A stretch of 64,000 bases of DNA, taken from NCBI RefSeq assembly GCF_022637415.1, contig NZ_CP093340.1, forward strand, positions 1,612,001 to 1,676,000. The letters run 5' to 3'. Of the stretch, positions 8,996 to 18,294 are shown in pieces. The position numbers and the translations under genes were made by a program. Numbering within the stretch: the first letter of the stretch is position 1; each line of letters starts with the position of its first letter. This DNA comes from Luteimonas sp. S4-F44 (GTDB lineage Bacteria; Pseudomonadota; Gammaproteobacteria; Xanthomonadales; Xanthomonadaceae). Below the pieces are notes generated by a model. The model saw nothing but the letters and a program-made list of their open reading frames with translations, made no database searches and was not told the origin of the DNA.

Positions 8996-10867
8996 TCAGC
9001 GTGCGGACGGTTGCCAGCGCAGGGCCAGCCCGTACTCGCGCCCGGGCTGGCGATACCACGCCACCGTCTCGTAGTCCTTGTCGAGCAGGTTGGTCGCCCT
9101 TGCTTCGAGCGTCCAGGCCGGTGCGAACGCCCACGCCGCGCGCAGGTCGAGCGTGCCGTAGCCGCCGACGCGGAGCGTGTTGGCGGGATTGTCGTAGCGG
9201 CTGCCGGCGCCGCGCAGCGTGGTGCCGATGCGGAAGTCGCCGACGCTGCGGTCGATGTCGAGCCGGCCACTGTTGCGCGCGCGTCGGGCGAGCAGGTTGT
9301 CGCGGTAGGCGCCTTCGCTGCGGTCGCGCGGGTCGACGTGGCTCAACTCGGTCGACAGGTCCCAGCCGGCGAGGGTGGTCGCGAACGTCAGCTCGGCGCC
9401 ACGGATGCGGGCTTCGTCGATGTTGCTGCCGCGACCGACATAGTCCGGCGGCAGATAGACGAACACGATCAGGTCGTCGATGCGGCTTTCGAAGACGTCG
9501 AACGACCAGCGCCACTGGGTCGCCTGCTGCGCGATCCCGAGGTTCATGCTCTTGGCGCGTTCCGGCTTCAGGTCCGGGCTCTCGGAGCCGGGGTAGTACA
9601 GGTCGTTGAAGGTCGGGGCCTTGAAGCCGGTGCCGGCGCTGGCGGTGACGCGGAAGCCGTGGGCCAGGTCCATGCCCCAGCCCAGGCTGCCGGTGCCGTG
9701 ACCGCCGAACTGTTCGTTGTCGTCGTGGCGCAGGCTCGCCTGCAGGCGATGCGCACCGAAGCGACCGCGGTACTCGACGAACGTCGCGTAGTTGTCGCGC
9801 GCGGTCACCGCGTAGCGGGTGTCGCTGTCGACCTCGTCAGCCTGCCAGTCGAAGCCCAGGCTCAGGCTCTGGGTTGGCGCCAGACCGAAGTCGGCCTGCA
9901 CCGAGGCGGTGTCGCGGCGGGTGTCGATGCGGCCAACATCGCTGCGCGTGCCAGTGTCGGCATCGCGGAAGTAGGTGCTCGACTTGTCGTAGGCGCGGCC
10001 GGCCTGCGCGGTTAGGCGCACGACGTCGGAAGGCGCATAGACCAGCGTCCCGCCCGCCACTTGCTGCACGGTGTCGGCCTCGTTGCCACCGAAGAGGCTG
10101 CCGTCGTACTGGTTGAACGCGTCGGCATGCAGCGCATGGCCTTCCAGGCGCAGCGCGTCGGTCAACTGCACACCGGCGCGCAGGTTCAGCGAACGGTTGC
10201 GGTAGCCGTCGCGGTCGGGCTCGTCGACGAAGCAGCCCTGGAACAGCGCCGCCGAGCCGCGGCAGGCATCGATGCCGTCGGTGCGCTGGAACGCCGCATC
10301 GACGCCGAACCAGCCCCGCCCGCTGCGGCCGCCGATGCCGGCGCTGGCTTCGCGCAGGCCGTGGCTGCCGGCACCGATCCGCGCGTGCGGCGAGATCGCA
10401 CCCTCGTGGCGGCGGGTGAAGATCTGGATGACGCCGCCGATCGCCTCCGAGCCGTAGAGGCTCGAACGCGGGCCGCGCACGATTTCCACGCGCTCGATCT
10501 GGTCGACCGGCAGGTCCTGGATTGCTGGCATGCCGGCGGTCGCGCTGCCGATGCGCACGCCATCAACGAGCACCAACACATGGTCGGATTCAGCGCCGCG
10601 CAGGAAGATCGAGGTCAGCTTGCCCGGGCCGCCGCTGTTGCCGATCTGGATGCCGGCGCGGCCGCGCAGCAGTTCCGGCAGGTCGCGCGCCTGACTGCGT
10701 TCGATCTCGTCGCGGTCGATGATCTGCGCCGGCACGAGGCTGTCGGCCAGCGCGGTCTGGGTCCGGTTGGCGGTGACGAGCACGGCATCGAGTTCGCCGG
10801 GGGCGGCGAGCGCTGACGGAGCGAGCAGGGCAGTGGCGATCGCCATGGTCAGGGTGCGGAACGGCAT
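8996..10867 (-). CDS. btuB: TonB-dependent outer-membrane cobalamin receptor (BtuB-like)
   Basis: A 623-residue outer-membrane receptor. It has a signal peptide ending ALA-AP, a TonB box-like segment (ELDAVLVTANR), a plug domain (DLPELLRGRAGIQIGNSGG; EIVRGPRSSLYGSEAIGGVI) and a 22-strand barrel. The C terminus ends in aromatic and basic residues rather than a perfect final Phe. AAGGAG lies before the start. The substrate call rests on length, the BtuB-like plug, and above all the cobalamin riboswitch in the leader. B12 would repress synthesis. Confidence 0.9.
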   Translation of the reverse strand: MPFRTLTMAIATALLAPSALAAPGELDAVLVTANRTQTALADSLVPAQIIDRDEIERSQARDLPELLRGRAGIQIGNSGGPGKLTSIFLRGAESDHVLVLVDGVRIGSATAGMPAIQDLPVDQIERVEIVRGPRSSLYGSEAIGGVIQIFTRRHEGAISPHARIGAGSHGLREASAGIGGRSGRGWFGVDAAFQRTDGIDACRGSAALFQGCFVDEPDRDGYRNRSLNLRAGVQLTDALRLEGHALHADAFNQYDGSLFGGNEADTVQQVAGGTLVYAPSDVVRLTAQAGRAYDKSSTYFRDADTGTRSDVGRIDTRRDTASVQADFGLAPTQSLSLGFDWQADEVDSDTRYAVTARDNYATFVEYRGRFGAHRLQASLRHDDNEQFGGHGTGSLGWGMDLAHGFRVTASAGTGFKAPTFNDLYYPGSESPDLKPERAKSMNLGIAQQATQWRWSFDVFESRIDDLIVFVYLPPDYVGRGSNIDEARIRGAELTFATTLAGWDLSTELSHVDPRDRSEGAYRDNLLARRARNSGRLDIDRSVGDFRIGTTLRGAGSRYDNPANTLRVGGYGTLDLRAAWAFAPAWTLEARATNLLDKDYETVAWYRQPGREYGLALRWQPSAR

Positions 10868-11016
10868 TGCGGTCTCCTTACGCGCGCGCATCAAACGCGC
10901 GTCGGGCGGGCTGGCGAAGATCGCGGGAACGGGCGCGCACGGACCGCCGTCCAGGCGCAGGAAACGCCCGGAACGTCGTCGCAATGCCCGCCGCATCGCA
11001 ATCAAGTGGAACTTCG

Positions 11017-11202
11017 AGGCCGGTCTCCGGACTTGCGCGTGGGCGTTCTGAGCCCAAGCGTCGCGCCTTCCCGTGCGCAGGGCACAGTGGCGAGAAGCGA
11101 CGCTTGCACACGCTTACCGTTGCGGGGGCAGTGCCGGAATGGGGTCGCCTCGCAGCGCCCGTCACCGGCTTCCCGTTTCAACCCGGACAGGCCGGGTCAC
11201 CG
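11017..11202 (-). promoter_or_regulatory. cobalamin riboswitch upstream of btuB
   Basis: Minus-strand sequence contains the conserved core in order: GGGAAGCCGGTG (around 11175-11164), CTGCCCCCGCAACGGTAAGC (around 11135-11115), the B12 box GCCACTG (11091-11085) and the closing AGTCCGGAGACCGGCC (11034-11019). It lies about 150 bases before the btuB start and begins only some 40 bases after the tfoX-like stop on the same strand. Adenosylcobalamin binding would reduce btuB expression. Confidence 0.93.
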
Positions 11203-11239
11203 CGAAGCAGGCGCGATTGTACGCCAGCGCTTCGCCGGT

Positions 11240-11596
11240 TCAGCGCTCGGTAGTGTCCGGCATCGCGTCGTCGCGATCGCCCGCGTCGTGCAGGATCGTG
11301 GTGACTGGGCCGGCCGCGGTCCGTGCGCGCGTGTCGGGCAATTGCGCGGTCGCCGCCTCGGCGGCCTCGGCCAGTTGCAGGCGACGCGCCTCGGGCACGT
11401 CCTGCCAGTGGCAATCCAGCAGCGCGCCCTCGATCGAGTACAGCAGGTTGAGGCTGGGCCGAAAGCCCGCCCGGCGCACGCGCACGAAGGCCTCGACCGC
11501 GCCCGCCGCCTCGAGATCCTCGCGCGTCCGCAGCCCCACCTGCCGCAGCCACGCCGCCGACCTTGGGCCCAGGTTGCGCAGCTTCGGCGCGCTCAA
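11240..11596 (-). CDS. TfoX/Sxy C-terminal-domain protein
   Basis: The 118-residue protein begins LSAPKLRNLGPRSAAWLRQVG and continues with a helix-hairpin-helix region and LNLLYSIEGALLDCHWQDVP, which is the C-terminal domain of TfoX/Sxy competence regulators. The N-terminal TfoX domain is absent, so a role in competence is not implied. The best start is TTG at 11596, which overlaps the stop of the upstream gene (TTGA) and gives the family's usual N terminus. No ATG nearby fits. It is probably co-transcribed with the msrC-like gene. Confidence 0.8.
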   Translation of the reverse strand: MSAPKLRNLGPRSAAWLRQVGLRTREDLEAAGAVEAFVRVRRAGFRPSLNLLYSIEGALLDCHWQDVPEARRLQLAEAAEAATAQLPDTRARTAAGPVTTILHDAGDRDDAMPDTTER

Positions 11597-12075
11597 CGTG
11601 CGTGCTCGACGTAGAGCTGCGCGAGCGCTTCGAGCCCGGCCTGATCGTCGGCGTCGAACCGGGCCGGCAGTGGACTGTCGAGATCGAAGACGCCGATCAG
11701 GCGGTCGCCGGCGACCAGCGGCACGACAACTTCGGATCGCGACGCGGCATCGCAGGCGATGTGACCGGGAAACGCATGCACGTCGTCGATGCGCTGGGTC
11801 TGCCGGGTGCGCGCCGCGGCGCCGCACACGCCTTTGTCGAGCGGAATACGCACACAGGCCGGCAGGCCCTGGAACGGCCCGACGACCAGTTCGGTGCCGT
11901 CATAGAAATAGAAACCGACCCAGTTGAGGTGCGGCAGCGCGTGATAGACCAGCGCCGAAAGGTTCGCGGCGTTGGCGATGGGGTCGGATTCGCCGTGCAG
12001 CAGGGCGCGGGCCTGCGCCGCGAGCGCGGCATACTGGTCGGCCTTGCTGCCGCTCAGAGGTGTGGAAGTGAACAT
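11593..12075 (-). CDS. msrC: GAF-domain free methionine-(R)-sulfoxide reductase
   Basis: A single GAF domain of 160 residues. The three cysteines of fRMsr enzymes are present: one in ACVRIPLDKG (about residue 81), one in GVCG (about 91) and one in GHIACDAASRSE (about 116). WVGFYFYDG and GVFDLDSP are further family blocks. The enzyme reduces free methionine-(R)-sulfoxide with thioredoxin. It overlaps the TfoX-like gene by four bases. It diverges from bioD across a 72-base gap that must hold both promoters. Confidence 0.9.
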   Translation of the reverse strand: MFTSTPLSGSKADQYAALAAQARALLHGESDPIANAANLSALVYHALPHLNWVGFYFYDGTELVVGPFQGLPACVRIPLDKGVCGAAARTRQTQRIDDVHAFPGHIACDAASRSEVVVPLVAGDRLIGVFDLDSPLPARFDADDQAGLEALAQLYVEHAR

Positions 12076-12147
12076 GTCGCGCAGTGTAGCAGCGGGGTCG
12101 CGCCCGCCCCGCCGCGTCGTCGCAGGCGTCTCGACCGGCGTGCCGGC

Positions 12148-12849
12148 ATGAGCGCGCGCACGTGTCTGGTCACCGGGACCGATACCGGCATCGGCAAGAC
12201 CCACGCCAGCGTGGCGTTGCTGCAGGCCTTGCGCGCCGACGGCCGCCGCGCGGTCGGCATGAAGCCGGTCGCCAGCGGCTGCGATTGGCAGGACGGCGGC
12301 TGGCGCAACGAGGATGCGCTGGCGCTGCAGGCCGCCAGCCGGCCCCGGCCGGCGTACGCCGACGTCAACCCGGTGGCACTGCCCGAAGCGACCGCGCCGA
12401 CCCTGGCCGCGCGCGCGGCCGGCGTGGTCGTCGAGGCCGGCCTGCTGCACGCGGCGCACGCGCGGCTGGCCGCCACGGCCGACGTGGTGCTGGTCGAGGG
12501 CGCCGGCGGCTGGGCCGCGCCGCTGGCCGAGGACATCGAGCATGCGGACCTGGCGCAGTGGCTGGGCGGCGCGGTGGTGCTGGTGGTCGGGCTCCGGCTC
12601 GGCTGCCTGAGCCATGCCCGGCTGACCGCACGCGCAATCGCGGCCGACGGCTGCCGGCTCGTGGGCTGGGTCGGCAACCGGATCGATCCGGAGTTCTCGC
12701 GCGCCGACGACTATCTCGGCCTGCTCGCCGACGCATTGCCTGCGCCGTGCCTGGGGGTATTGCCGTTCGTCGGCGACGGGGGCGGCCCCGAGACCGGCGC
12801 CCTGGTGCTCGATCCGGCCTGGATCGACGCGCTGCCGCGTCGATCATGA
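12148..12849 (+). CDS. bioD: dethiobiotin synthetase BioD
   Basis: An ATP-dependent carboxylase closing the ureido ring in biotin synthesis, 233 residues. The P-loop TGTDTGIGKTHAS (residues about 9-21), KPVASGC (about 37) and VEGAGGW (about 117) are diagnostic. It stands alone, without bioABFC genes in the window. A hairpin follows the stop. The ribosome-binding site is weak, but the start gives the standard family N terminus. Confidence 0.95.
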   Translation: MSARTCLVTGTDTGIGKTHASVALLQALRADGRRAVGMKPVASGCDWQDGGWRNEDALALQAASRPRPAYADVNPVALPEATAPTLAARAAGVVVEAGLLHAAHARLAATADVVLVEGAGGWAAPLAEDIEHADLAQWLGGAVVLVVGLRLGCLSHARLTARAIAADGCRLVGWVGNRIDPEFSRADDYLGLLADALPAPCLGVLPFVGDGGGPETGALVLDPAWIDALPRRS

Positions 12850-12861
12850 TCAAAGGGTGGG

Positions 12862-12891
12862 TGGCACCCGCGGCACGAGCCGCGGATGCCA
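12862..12891. terminator. hairpin between convergent bioD and RND genes
   Basis: TGGCA-C-CCGCGGC, loop ACGA, then GCCGCGG-A-TGCCA: a 12-bp stem with one mismatch position between two convergent genes. It lacks a T run, so bidirectional termination or transcript-end protection is the likely role. Confidence 0.45.
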
Positions 12892-12898
12892 GGTGGAC

Positions 12899-15800
12899 TC
12901 AATGCCCCTGCGGCACCGGTGTTGCTGCATCGCCGTCGCGCCCATCGGCGTCGGTGGCGGCGGCCGCGTCGCGGTCATGGCTGTGGTCGCGCGCCAGCAG
13001 CAGGTAGAACGCCGGCAGCACGAACAGCGTGAACGCGGTGCCGATCGACATGCCGGCAGCGATCACCAGCCCCATCGAGAAGCGCGCCGCCGCGCCCGGA
13101 CCGCTGGCGATCAGCAAGGGCACCATCGCAAACACCAGCGCGGCAGTCGTCATCAGCACCGGCCGCAGGCGGATCGCGGCGGCCTGCTCGATCGCCTCGG
13201 TCTTGATCAGCCCCTCGTTGATCTGCAGCTTGTTGGCGAACTCCACGATCAGGATGCCGTGCTTGGAGATCACGCCCACGAGGGTGACCAGACCCACCTG
13301 CGTGTAGATGTTGATCGACATGCCGGGGAAGGCCTCGATGCCGGCGAACTGCAGGATGCCCGACACCAGGGCCAGCGCATTGAGCACCAGCAGCGCGCCG
13401 CTGATCGCCATCGGCACGGTGATCAGCATGATCAGCGCGTCGCGGAAACTCTCGAACTGCGCGGCCAGCACCAGGAAGATGATCACCAACGCGAATGCCA
13501 GCGTGATCAGCATCGTCGTGCCTTCCTGCTTGAACTGCCGCGACTCGCCGGCATAGTCCACGCTGTAGCCCTGCGGCAGCACGTCGGCAGCAATCTCGTC
13601 GAGCACCCGCAGCGCCTCGCCCTTGGTCACGCCCGGCCGCGGCGCGAAGGTGATGCCCACTGCATTGAGCTGCTGGAAGCGCTTGAGCGACTGCGGCTGC
13701 GCACTTTCCTTGAATGAGACCACCGTCGAGAGCGGGATCAGTTCGCCGCTGCGGGTCCGGGTGTAGTAGTTGCCGAGCTGTTCGGCGTTGAGCCGGTCGG
13801 CGCGCTGCACCTGCGGGATCACGCGGTAGGAACGGTTCTGCATCGCGAAGCGGTTGACGTAGCCGCCGGCGAGCAGGGCGCTCATGTCGGCCGCCAGCGT
13901 GCGCATGTCGATGCCCAGCAGCGCCGCTTTATCGCGGTCGATCTGCACTTCCACACGCGGCTTGTCAATCTTCAGGTCCTTGTCCAGGAAAATGAAGCGT
14001 CGGCTCTGCTGCGCACGCGCGACGACTTCGTCGGCGATCTCCGACAGCTGCGCCAGCGAGCCGATGCCGCCGATCAGGAACTCGCCGCCGCCGTCGCCGC
14101 CGGCCGAGGGCAGGGACGGCGGTACCAGCGCGAAGATGTTCAGGCCGGTGATCTCGGCGAGCTTGGGCTGCAGGTCCTGCTGCAGCACCTGGTTGGTGGA
14201 GCGGTCGCGCTGGCTCCAGGGTTTCATCACGAAACCGCCCATCGCGCTGTTGCTGCCGCCCATGCCGCCGAAGCCGCCGTTGAACAGGAAGAAGTCGTTG
14301 ATCTCCGGGATCTGCTTCACCACGTCGGACATTTCTTCGGTGTAGCGCTCGACGTAGTCCAGCGTGCTCGCGGCATCCGCGCTGCCGATCGCGAACACGA
14401 AGCCCTCATCCTCCATCGGCGCGGGTTCCTTGGGCGCGCCGATGTACAGGAATGCGCACGACACCAACACCACCGCGCCGAAAGCCAGGATCACGCCGCG
14501 AGTCTGCAGCGCACCGTGCAGGCGCCGCTGGTAACCGTGCTGGAGTTTGTCGAAGCGCTGATCGAGCCATTGCTCCAACCGGCTTTTGCTCGCCTCGCCG
14601 TGCGCCTTGAGGATCTTGGCGCACATCATCGGCGTGAGTGTCAGTGCGATCACACCCGACAGCAGCACCGAGCCGGCCAGCGTGAAGGCGAACTCGGTGA
14701 ACAACACGCCGGTCAGCCCACCCTGGAAGCCGATCGGCAGATACACCGCCACCAGCGTCGTGGTCATCGCCACGACCGGCCACGCCAACTCGCGCGCGCC
14801 ACGGATCGAGGCGTCGAACGGCGTCATGCCTTCCTCGATATGGCGGTGGATGTTCTCCAGCACAATGATCGCATCGTCGACCACGATGCCGATCGCCAGC
14901 ACCATCGCCAGCAGTGTCAGCAGGTTGATCGTGAAGCCCATCAACAGCATCAGGAATAGCGCGCCGACCAGCGACAGCGGCACAGTGATCGCCGGGATGA
15001 GAACGCTGCGCAGCGAGCCCAGAAACAGATAGATGACCACGATTACGATGATCACCGCCTCGACGATCGTGCGGATGACCTCGTTGATGCCGTCCTGAAT
15101 CGACTCGGTGCTGTCGTAGGGAATTGTCGCCTCGATGCCTTCGGGCAGCTGCGGCACGATTTCGTTGTCCCAGGCCCGGCGCACGTCGGCGATCACGTCC
15201 AGCGCATTGGCATCGGGGGAAACATAGATGCCCATGAACGTCGCCGAGGCGCCGTTGATGCGCACCGACGAGCCGTAGTTCTCCGAGCCGAGCGCGACAT
15301 CGGCGATGTCACCCAGACGTACGATCGCGCCGTCGGCCTCGCGCACCACCAGCGCCTGGAATTCCTCGGGTGTGCGCAGATCGGTGCGCGCGGTGAGATC
15401 GACCGCCACCATCTGGCCCTTGGTCGAGCCCAGCGCCGAGAGCACGTTGTTGGCCTGCAGCGCGGCGTGCACGTCGCTGGCGGTGACGCCCAGCGCGGTC
15501 ATGCGGTCGGGCTTGAGCCAGATGCGCATCGCGAATGCGCCCGGCCCCATGATCTCGGCGCGCTGCACGCCCGGGATCGTCGCGATCTTCGGCTCGACCG
15601 CGCGCGTGAGGTAGTCGGTGATCTGGTTGTCGTTGAGCGTGGCGCTGGCGAACGAGACGTACATCGCCGCGACCTGCTGGCCCTGCTGCAGGTCGATCAC
15701 CGGGTCCTCGGACTCGGCCGGCAACTCGCTGCGCAGCTTGTTGACCTTCGCCGCGATCTGGGTGAGTGCTTCGTTGGGGTCGTAGTCCAGGCGGATGTAG

Positions 15801-16078
15801 GCCTGGATCACGCTCACGCCGGCCGAACTTGTGGAGGTAAGGTAGTCGATGCCTTCGGCGCTGGCGACCTCGCGCTCAAGTGGCGTGGTGATGAAGCCCT
15901 GGATCAGGTCGGCGTCGGCGCCGAAGTAGGTCGTGCTGATGTTGACGACCGCGTTCTGCAACTCCGGATACTGGCGCACGTTGAGCTCGGAGAACGCGCG
16001 CAGGCCGAACAGCAGGATGAACAGGCTGACGACCATCGCCAGCACCGGTTTGCGGATGAAGATGTCGGTGAATGTCAT
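12899..16078 (-). CDS. RND-family multidrug efflux permease (system 1)
   Basis: A 1059-residue inner-membrane proton/drug antiporter of the HAE1 group (AcrB/MexF-like). MTFTDIFIRKPVLAMVVSL is the standard first helix. Duplicated periplasmic domains follow, and the transmembrane core includes AIGIVVDDAIIVLENIHRH, which carries the adjacent aspartates of proton relay. The C-terminal half ends in a charged, His/Asp-rich tail. It is co-transcribed after tetR and an adaptor gene, with a 63-base gap. No outer-membrane channel gene is present, so a TolC-type partner must be encoded elsewhere. Substrates are unknown. Confidence 0.94.
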   Translation of the reverse strand: MTFTDIFIRKPVLAMVVSLFILLFGLRAFSELNVRQYPELQNAVVNISTTYFGADADLIQGFITTPLEREVASAEGIDYLTSTSSAGVSVIQAYIRLDYDPNEALTQIAAKVNKLRSELPAESEDPVIDLQQGQQVAAMYVSFASATLNDNQITDYLTRAVEPKIATIPGVQRAEIMGPGAFAMRIWLKPDRMTALGVTASDVHAALQANNVLSALGSTKGQMVAVDLTARTDLRTPEEFQALVVREADGAIVRLGDIADVALGSENYGSSVRINGASATFMGIYVSPDANALDVIADVRRAWDNEIVPQLPEGIEATIPYDSTESIQDGINEVIRTIVEAVIIVIVVIYLFLGSLRSVLIPAITVPLSLVGALFLMLLMGFTINLLTLLAMVLAIGIVVDDAIIVLENIHRHIEEGMTPFDASIRGARELAWPVVAMTTTLVAVYLPIGFQGGLTGVLFTEFAFTLAGSVLLSGVIALTLTPMMCAKILKAHGEASKSRLEQWLDQRFDKLQHGYQRRLHGALQTRGVILAFGAVVLVSCAFLYIGAPKEPAPMEDEGFVFAIGSADAASTLDYVERYTEEMSDVVKQIPEINDFFLFNGGFGGMGGSNSAMGGFVMKPWSQRDRSTNQVLQQDLQPKLAEITGLNIFALVPPSLPSAGGDGGGEFLIGGIGSLAQLSEIADEVVARAQQSRRFIFLDKDLKIDKPRVEVQIDRDKAALLGIDMRTLAADMSALLAGGYVNRFAMQNRSYRVIPQVQRADRLNAEQLGNYYTRTRSGELIPLSTVVSFKESAQPQSLKRFQQLNAVGITFAPRPGVTKGEALRVLDEIAADVLPQGYSVDYAGESRQFKQEGTTMLITLAFALVIIFLVLAAQFESFRDALIMLITVPMAISGALLVLNALALVSGILQFAGIEAFPGMSINIYTQVGLVTLVGVISKHGILIVEFANKLQINEGLIKTEAIEQAAAIRLRPVLMTTAALVFAMVPLLIASGPGAAARFSMGLVIAAGMSIGTAFTLFVLPAFYLLLARDHSHDRDAAAATDADGRDGDAATPVPQGH

Positions 16079-16141
16079 CTCGGTCTCCCCCGCGCATCGC
16101 GGCGCGGGCTAGGGAGCGGGCGGGCCGGAGCCCGCGCGGCG

Positions 16142-17329
16142 TCAGCGGTTCTCGGGCGTCGGTGCTTCGTCGGCGGACGGCTGGACGCGGTTATTGATCG
16201 TCACCACGGCATCGTTGCGCAGCTTCAGCAGGCCGCTGGTGGCCACGCGCTCGCCGGGCTTGAGCCCCTCGGTCACCGCGATCATGTCGCCGCGCGTGGG
16301 GCCGGTGGTCACGAAACGCTGGCTCACTGTCAGCGTCGGTCCCTGGTCGCCGTCCTTGGGCGCGTCCGCGTTCGCGTCGCCGCGCTGCTCCGAGACTACG
16401 TAGACCGCGTTGCCATAGGGATTGAAGCTGACCGCTGTCTGCGGGATCACGACCACCTTCTGCGCACCGCCGACCGCCAGACCGACGCGCGCGAATGCGC
16501 CCGGACGCAGCTGGCCGTCCGGATTGGTCAGCGTCGCCTGCACCTGGAAGTTGCGCGTGTTCGGGTCGACCGCTGGTTCGATTGCGGTGATCGTGCCTTC
16601 GAAGCGCCTGTCCGGCAGCGCATCGACCCGCGCCTCGACGGTCGCGCCCTCCTGGATGCGCGTGAGCTGCTGCTCGGGCAGCGCGAAGTTCAGGAAGATC
16701 GGATCGAGCTGCTGCAAGCTGACGATCGCAGCCCCCGGTGCCAGATACTGGCCCAGGTTGACCTTGCGGATGCCCAGCACGCCGTCGAACGGGGCGCGGA
16801 TGGTCTTCTGCGCGATCAGTGCCCGCTGCGCATCGACCTGGGCCTGCGCGGTCGCCGCCTCGGTGGCGCGTTGCTCGACTTCCGCCTGCGACACCAGTTG
16901 ATCGTTGCCGAGCTGGCGCCAGCGGTCGCGCTGCACCGCGGCCAGTTTGGCCGCCGCCTCGCTCGAGCGCAGTACCGCCAGTTCGTTGTCGGTGTTGAGT
17001 TCGACCAGCACCGTGCCGGCCTTGACCGGCTGACCGGGCTCGAACGATAACCGGCGAACGACGCCGCCGGCCTCGGTGGTGACATCGGTGCCGTTGACCG
17101 CGACCAGGGTGCCGACCGCTTCCAGCGGCGTTGTCCAGGCCTGCTCGACGGCATCGAACGTGGTGATCGCGACCGGCGGCTGCGGCATGTCATCGAAGAA
17201 CGCGTTGACCGCGCGTCCCGACAGGAACTTGGCGAGGAACACGCCACCGAACACCAGCACGGTGATCAGCAGCACGACGAACATGCGGAGGCGGGGACGC
17301 GGGGCGCGTCGGGGCTCGGTCCTAGACAT
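16142..17329 (-). CDS. RND periplasmic adaptor subunit (system 1)
   Basis: A 395-residue membrane-fusion protein with an N-terminal transmembrane anchor (FVVLLITVLVFGGVFL, about residues 17-32) and no lipobox. Lipoyl-like and barrel domains follow (VVRRLSFEPGQPVKAGTVLVEL; IRAPFDGVLGIRKVNLGQYL) around a coiled-coil hairpin. It links the permease to an outer-membrane channel. It begins 11 bases after the TetR stop, so regulator, adaptor and permease form one operon. Confidence 0.92.
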   Translation of the reverse strand: MSRTEPRRAPRPRLRMFVVLLITVLVFGGVFLAKFLSGRAVNAFFDDMPQPPVAITTFDAVEQAWTTPLEAVGTLVAVNGTDVTTEAGGVVRRLSFEPGQPVKAGTVLVELNTDNELAVLRSSEAAAKLAAVQRDRWRQLGNDQLVSQAEVEQRATEAATAQAQVDAQRALIAQKTIRAPFDGVLGIRKVNLGQYLAPGAAIVSLQQLDPIFLNFALPEQQLTRIQEGATVEARVDALPDRRFEGTITAIEPAVDPNTRNFQVQATLTNPDGQLRPGAFARVGLAVGGAQKVVVIPQTAVSFNPYGNAVYVVSEQRGDANADAPKDGDQGPTLTVSQRFVTTGPTRGDMIAVTEGLKPGERVATSGLLKLRNDAVVTINNRVQPSADEAPTPENR

Positions 17330-17340
17330 GGGGCGTTCCG

Positions 17341-18114
17341 TCAGGCGTAGAAAGGAGGGCAGGGCAGCGCCGGTGCGATGCTGGACCAGTCGGTATCGAA
17401 GACCTCGCGGCTGACCCGGTCGATCAGCGCGTCGAGCGCGACGTCGTCGCCGGCGTCGACCAGCGGTTGCCAGCCGTAGCCGTTGAACAGGTACTGCAGG
17501 TGCCGGATCAGCAGTCGATAGGGATGGCCGATCACGGCCGGGTCCACCAGGTCGCGCTGCTGGACCAGTGCCTGCAAGCCGACCGACATCATCCAGGGCC
17601 CCATCGTCAGCGCCGGGATCGGCAGCGTGGACGTCGGCAGTTCGCCGTTCGCGCGGGCCTCAGCAGCGATGCCGTCGATCAGCTCGCCCAGGGGCGCGAA
17701 GGCCTCCAGCGCCCGACGCCGGCTCTCGGCCGACGCCGCGCCCCAGACCATATCGGTCCAGACGAATTGCGCCAGGCGGAAATGCTCCGGCTGCTCGCGC
17801 ATGATCAGCAGGTCGGCCAGGACCACCGCCAGCATCCGCTCGCGGGTGGGGCCTTGCCAGTGCGCGGCGCGCTCGAACAGTTCCACCCGGCTCACGCAGT
17901 TGCGCGTGGCCAGCGCCACCAGCAGATCTTCCTTGCTGGCGAAATGCCGGTACAGCGTGCCGATCGCATAGCCGCATTCCTCGGCCACACGCGCCATCTG
18001 CAACGACATCAGCCCATCGCGCTGGATCTGCGCCTGGGCGACATCGAGCAGCGCGACCTCGCGCTCGGCAATCTCGCGCTGACGTCGGGCGACGGTGGGG
18101 CTGATGGCGGACAT
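17341..18114 (-). CDS. TetR-family regulator between two RND systems
   Basis: A 257-residue regulator. The DNA-binding domain is at residues about 15-65, with MARVAEECGYAIGTLYRHFASKEDLLVALA as its core. The C-terminal domain is longer than in most TetR proteins. It is the first gene of the leftward tetR-adaptor-permease operon and diverges from a second adaptor-permease pair. The 180-base gap carries two perfect palindromes, so one regulator probably controls both pumps and itself. The start was chosen at MSAISPTV; the longer frame runs through the promoter region. Confidence 0.9.
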   Translation of the reverse strand: MSAISPTVARRQREIAEREVALLDVAQAQIQRDGLMSLQMARVAEECGYAIGTLYRHFASKEDLLVALATRNCVSRVELFERAAHWQGPTRERMLAVVLADLLIMREQPEHFRLAQFVWTDMVWGAASAESRRRALEAFAPLGELIDGIAAEARANGELPTSTLPIPALTMGPWMMSVGLQALVQQRDLVDPAVIGHPYRLLIRHLQYLFNGYGWQPLVDAGDDVALDALIDRVSREVFDTDWSSIAPALPCPPFYA

Positions 18115-18144
18115 CGGGATCTGAACAGCGGCGGCGTCACATTG

Positions 18145-18157
18145 TGAATCAGATTCA
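18145..18157 (-). promoter_or_regulatory. candidate TetR operator over the tetR promoter
   Basis: TGAATC-A-GATTCA is a perfect inverted repeat. On the minus strand TTGCTC, 17 bases and CACAAT overlap it as a plausible tetR promoter, so binding would be autoregulatory. The binding protein is inferred from position. Confidence 0.45.
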
Positions 18158-18242
18158 TTACATGAGCAAGGTTCACGTCGCGCCGATGTGTCATCGACCG
18201 GTGAATGACTTTCTGCACAGTGTGAACCGATGCTGGAATTAG

Positions 18243-18260
18243 CTATACTGGTCGGTATAG
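18243..18260 (+). promoter_or_regulatory. candidate TetR operator over the system-2 promoter
   Basis: CTATAC-TGGTCG-GTATAG is a perfect palindrome and embeds the -10 box TATACT (18244-18249), with TGTGAA 17 bases upstream. It lies 35 bases before the adaptor start. This geometry fits direct repression of the rightward RND operon. Confidence 0.6.
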
Positions 18261-18294
18261 TAAATCCCGTTCGACTCCTCCCCCAGGGCTTCCC

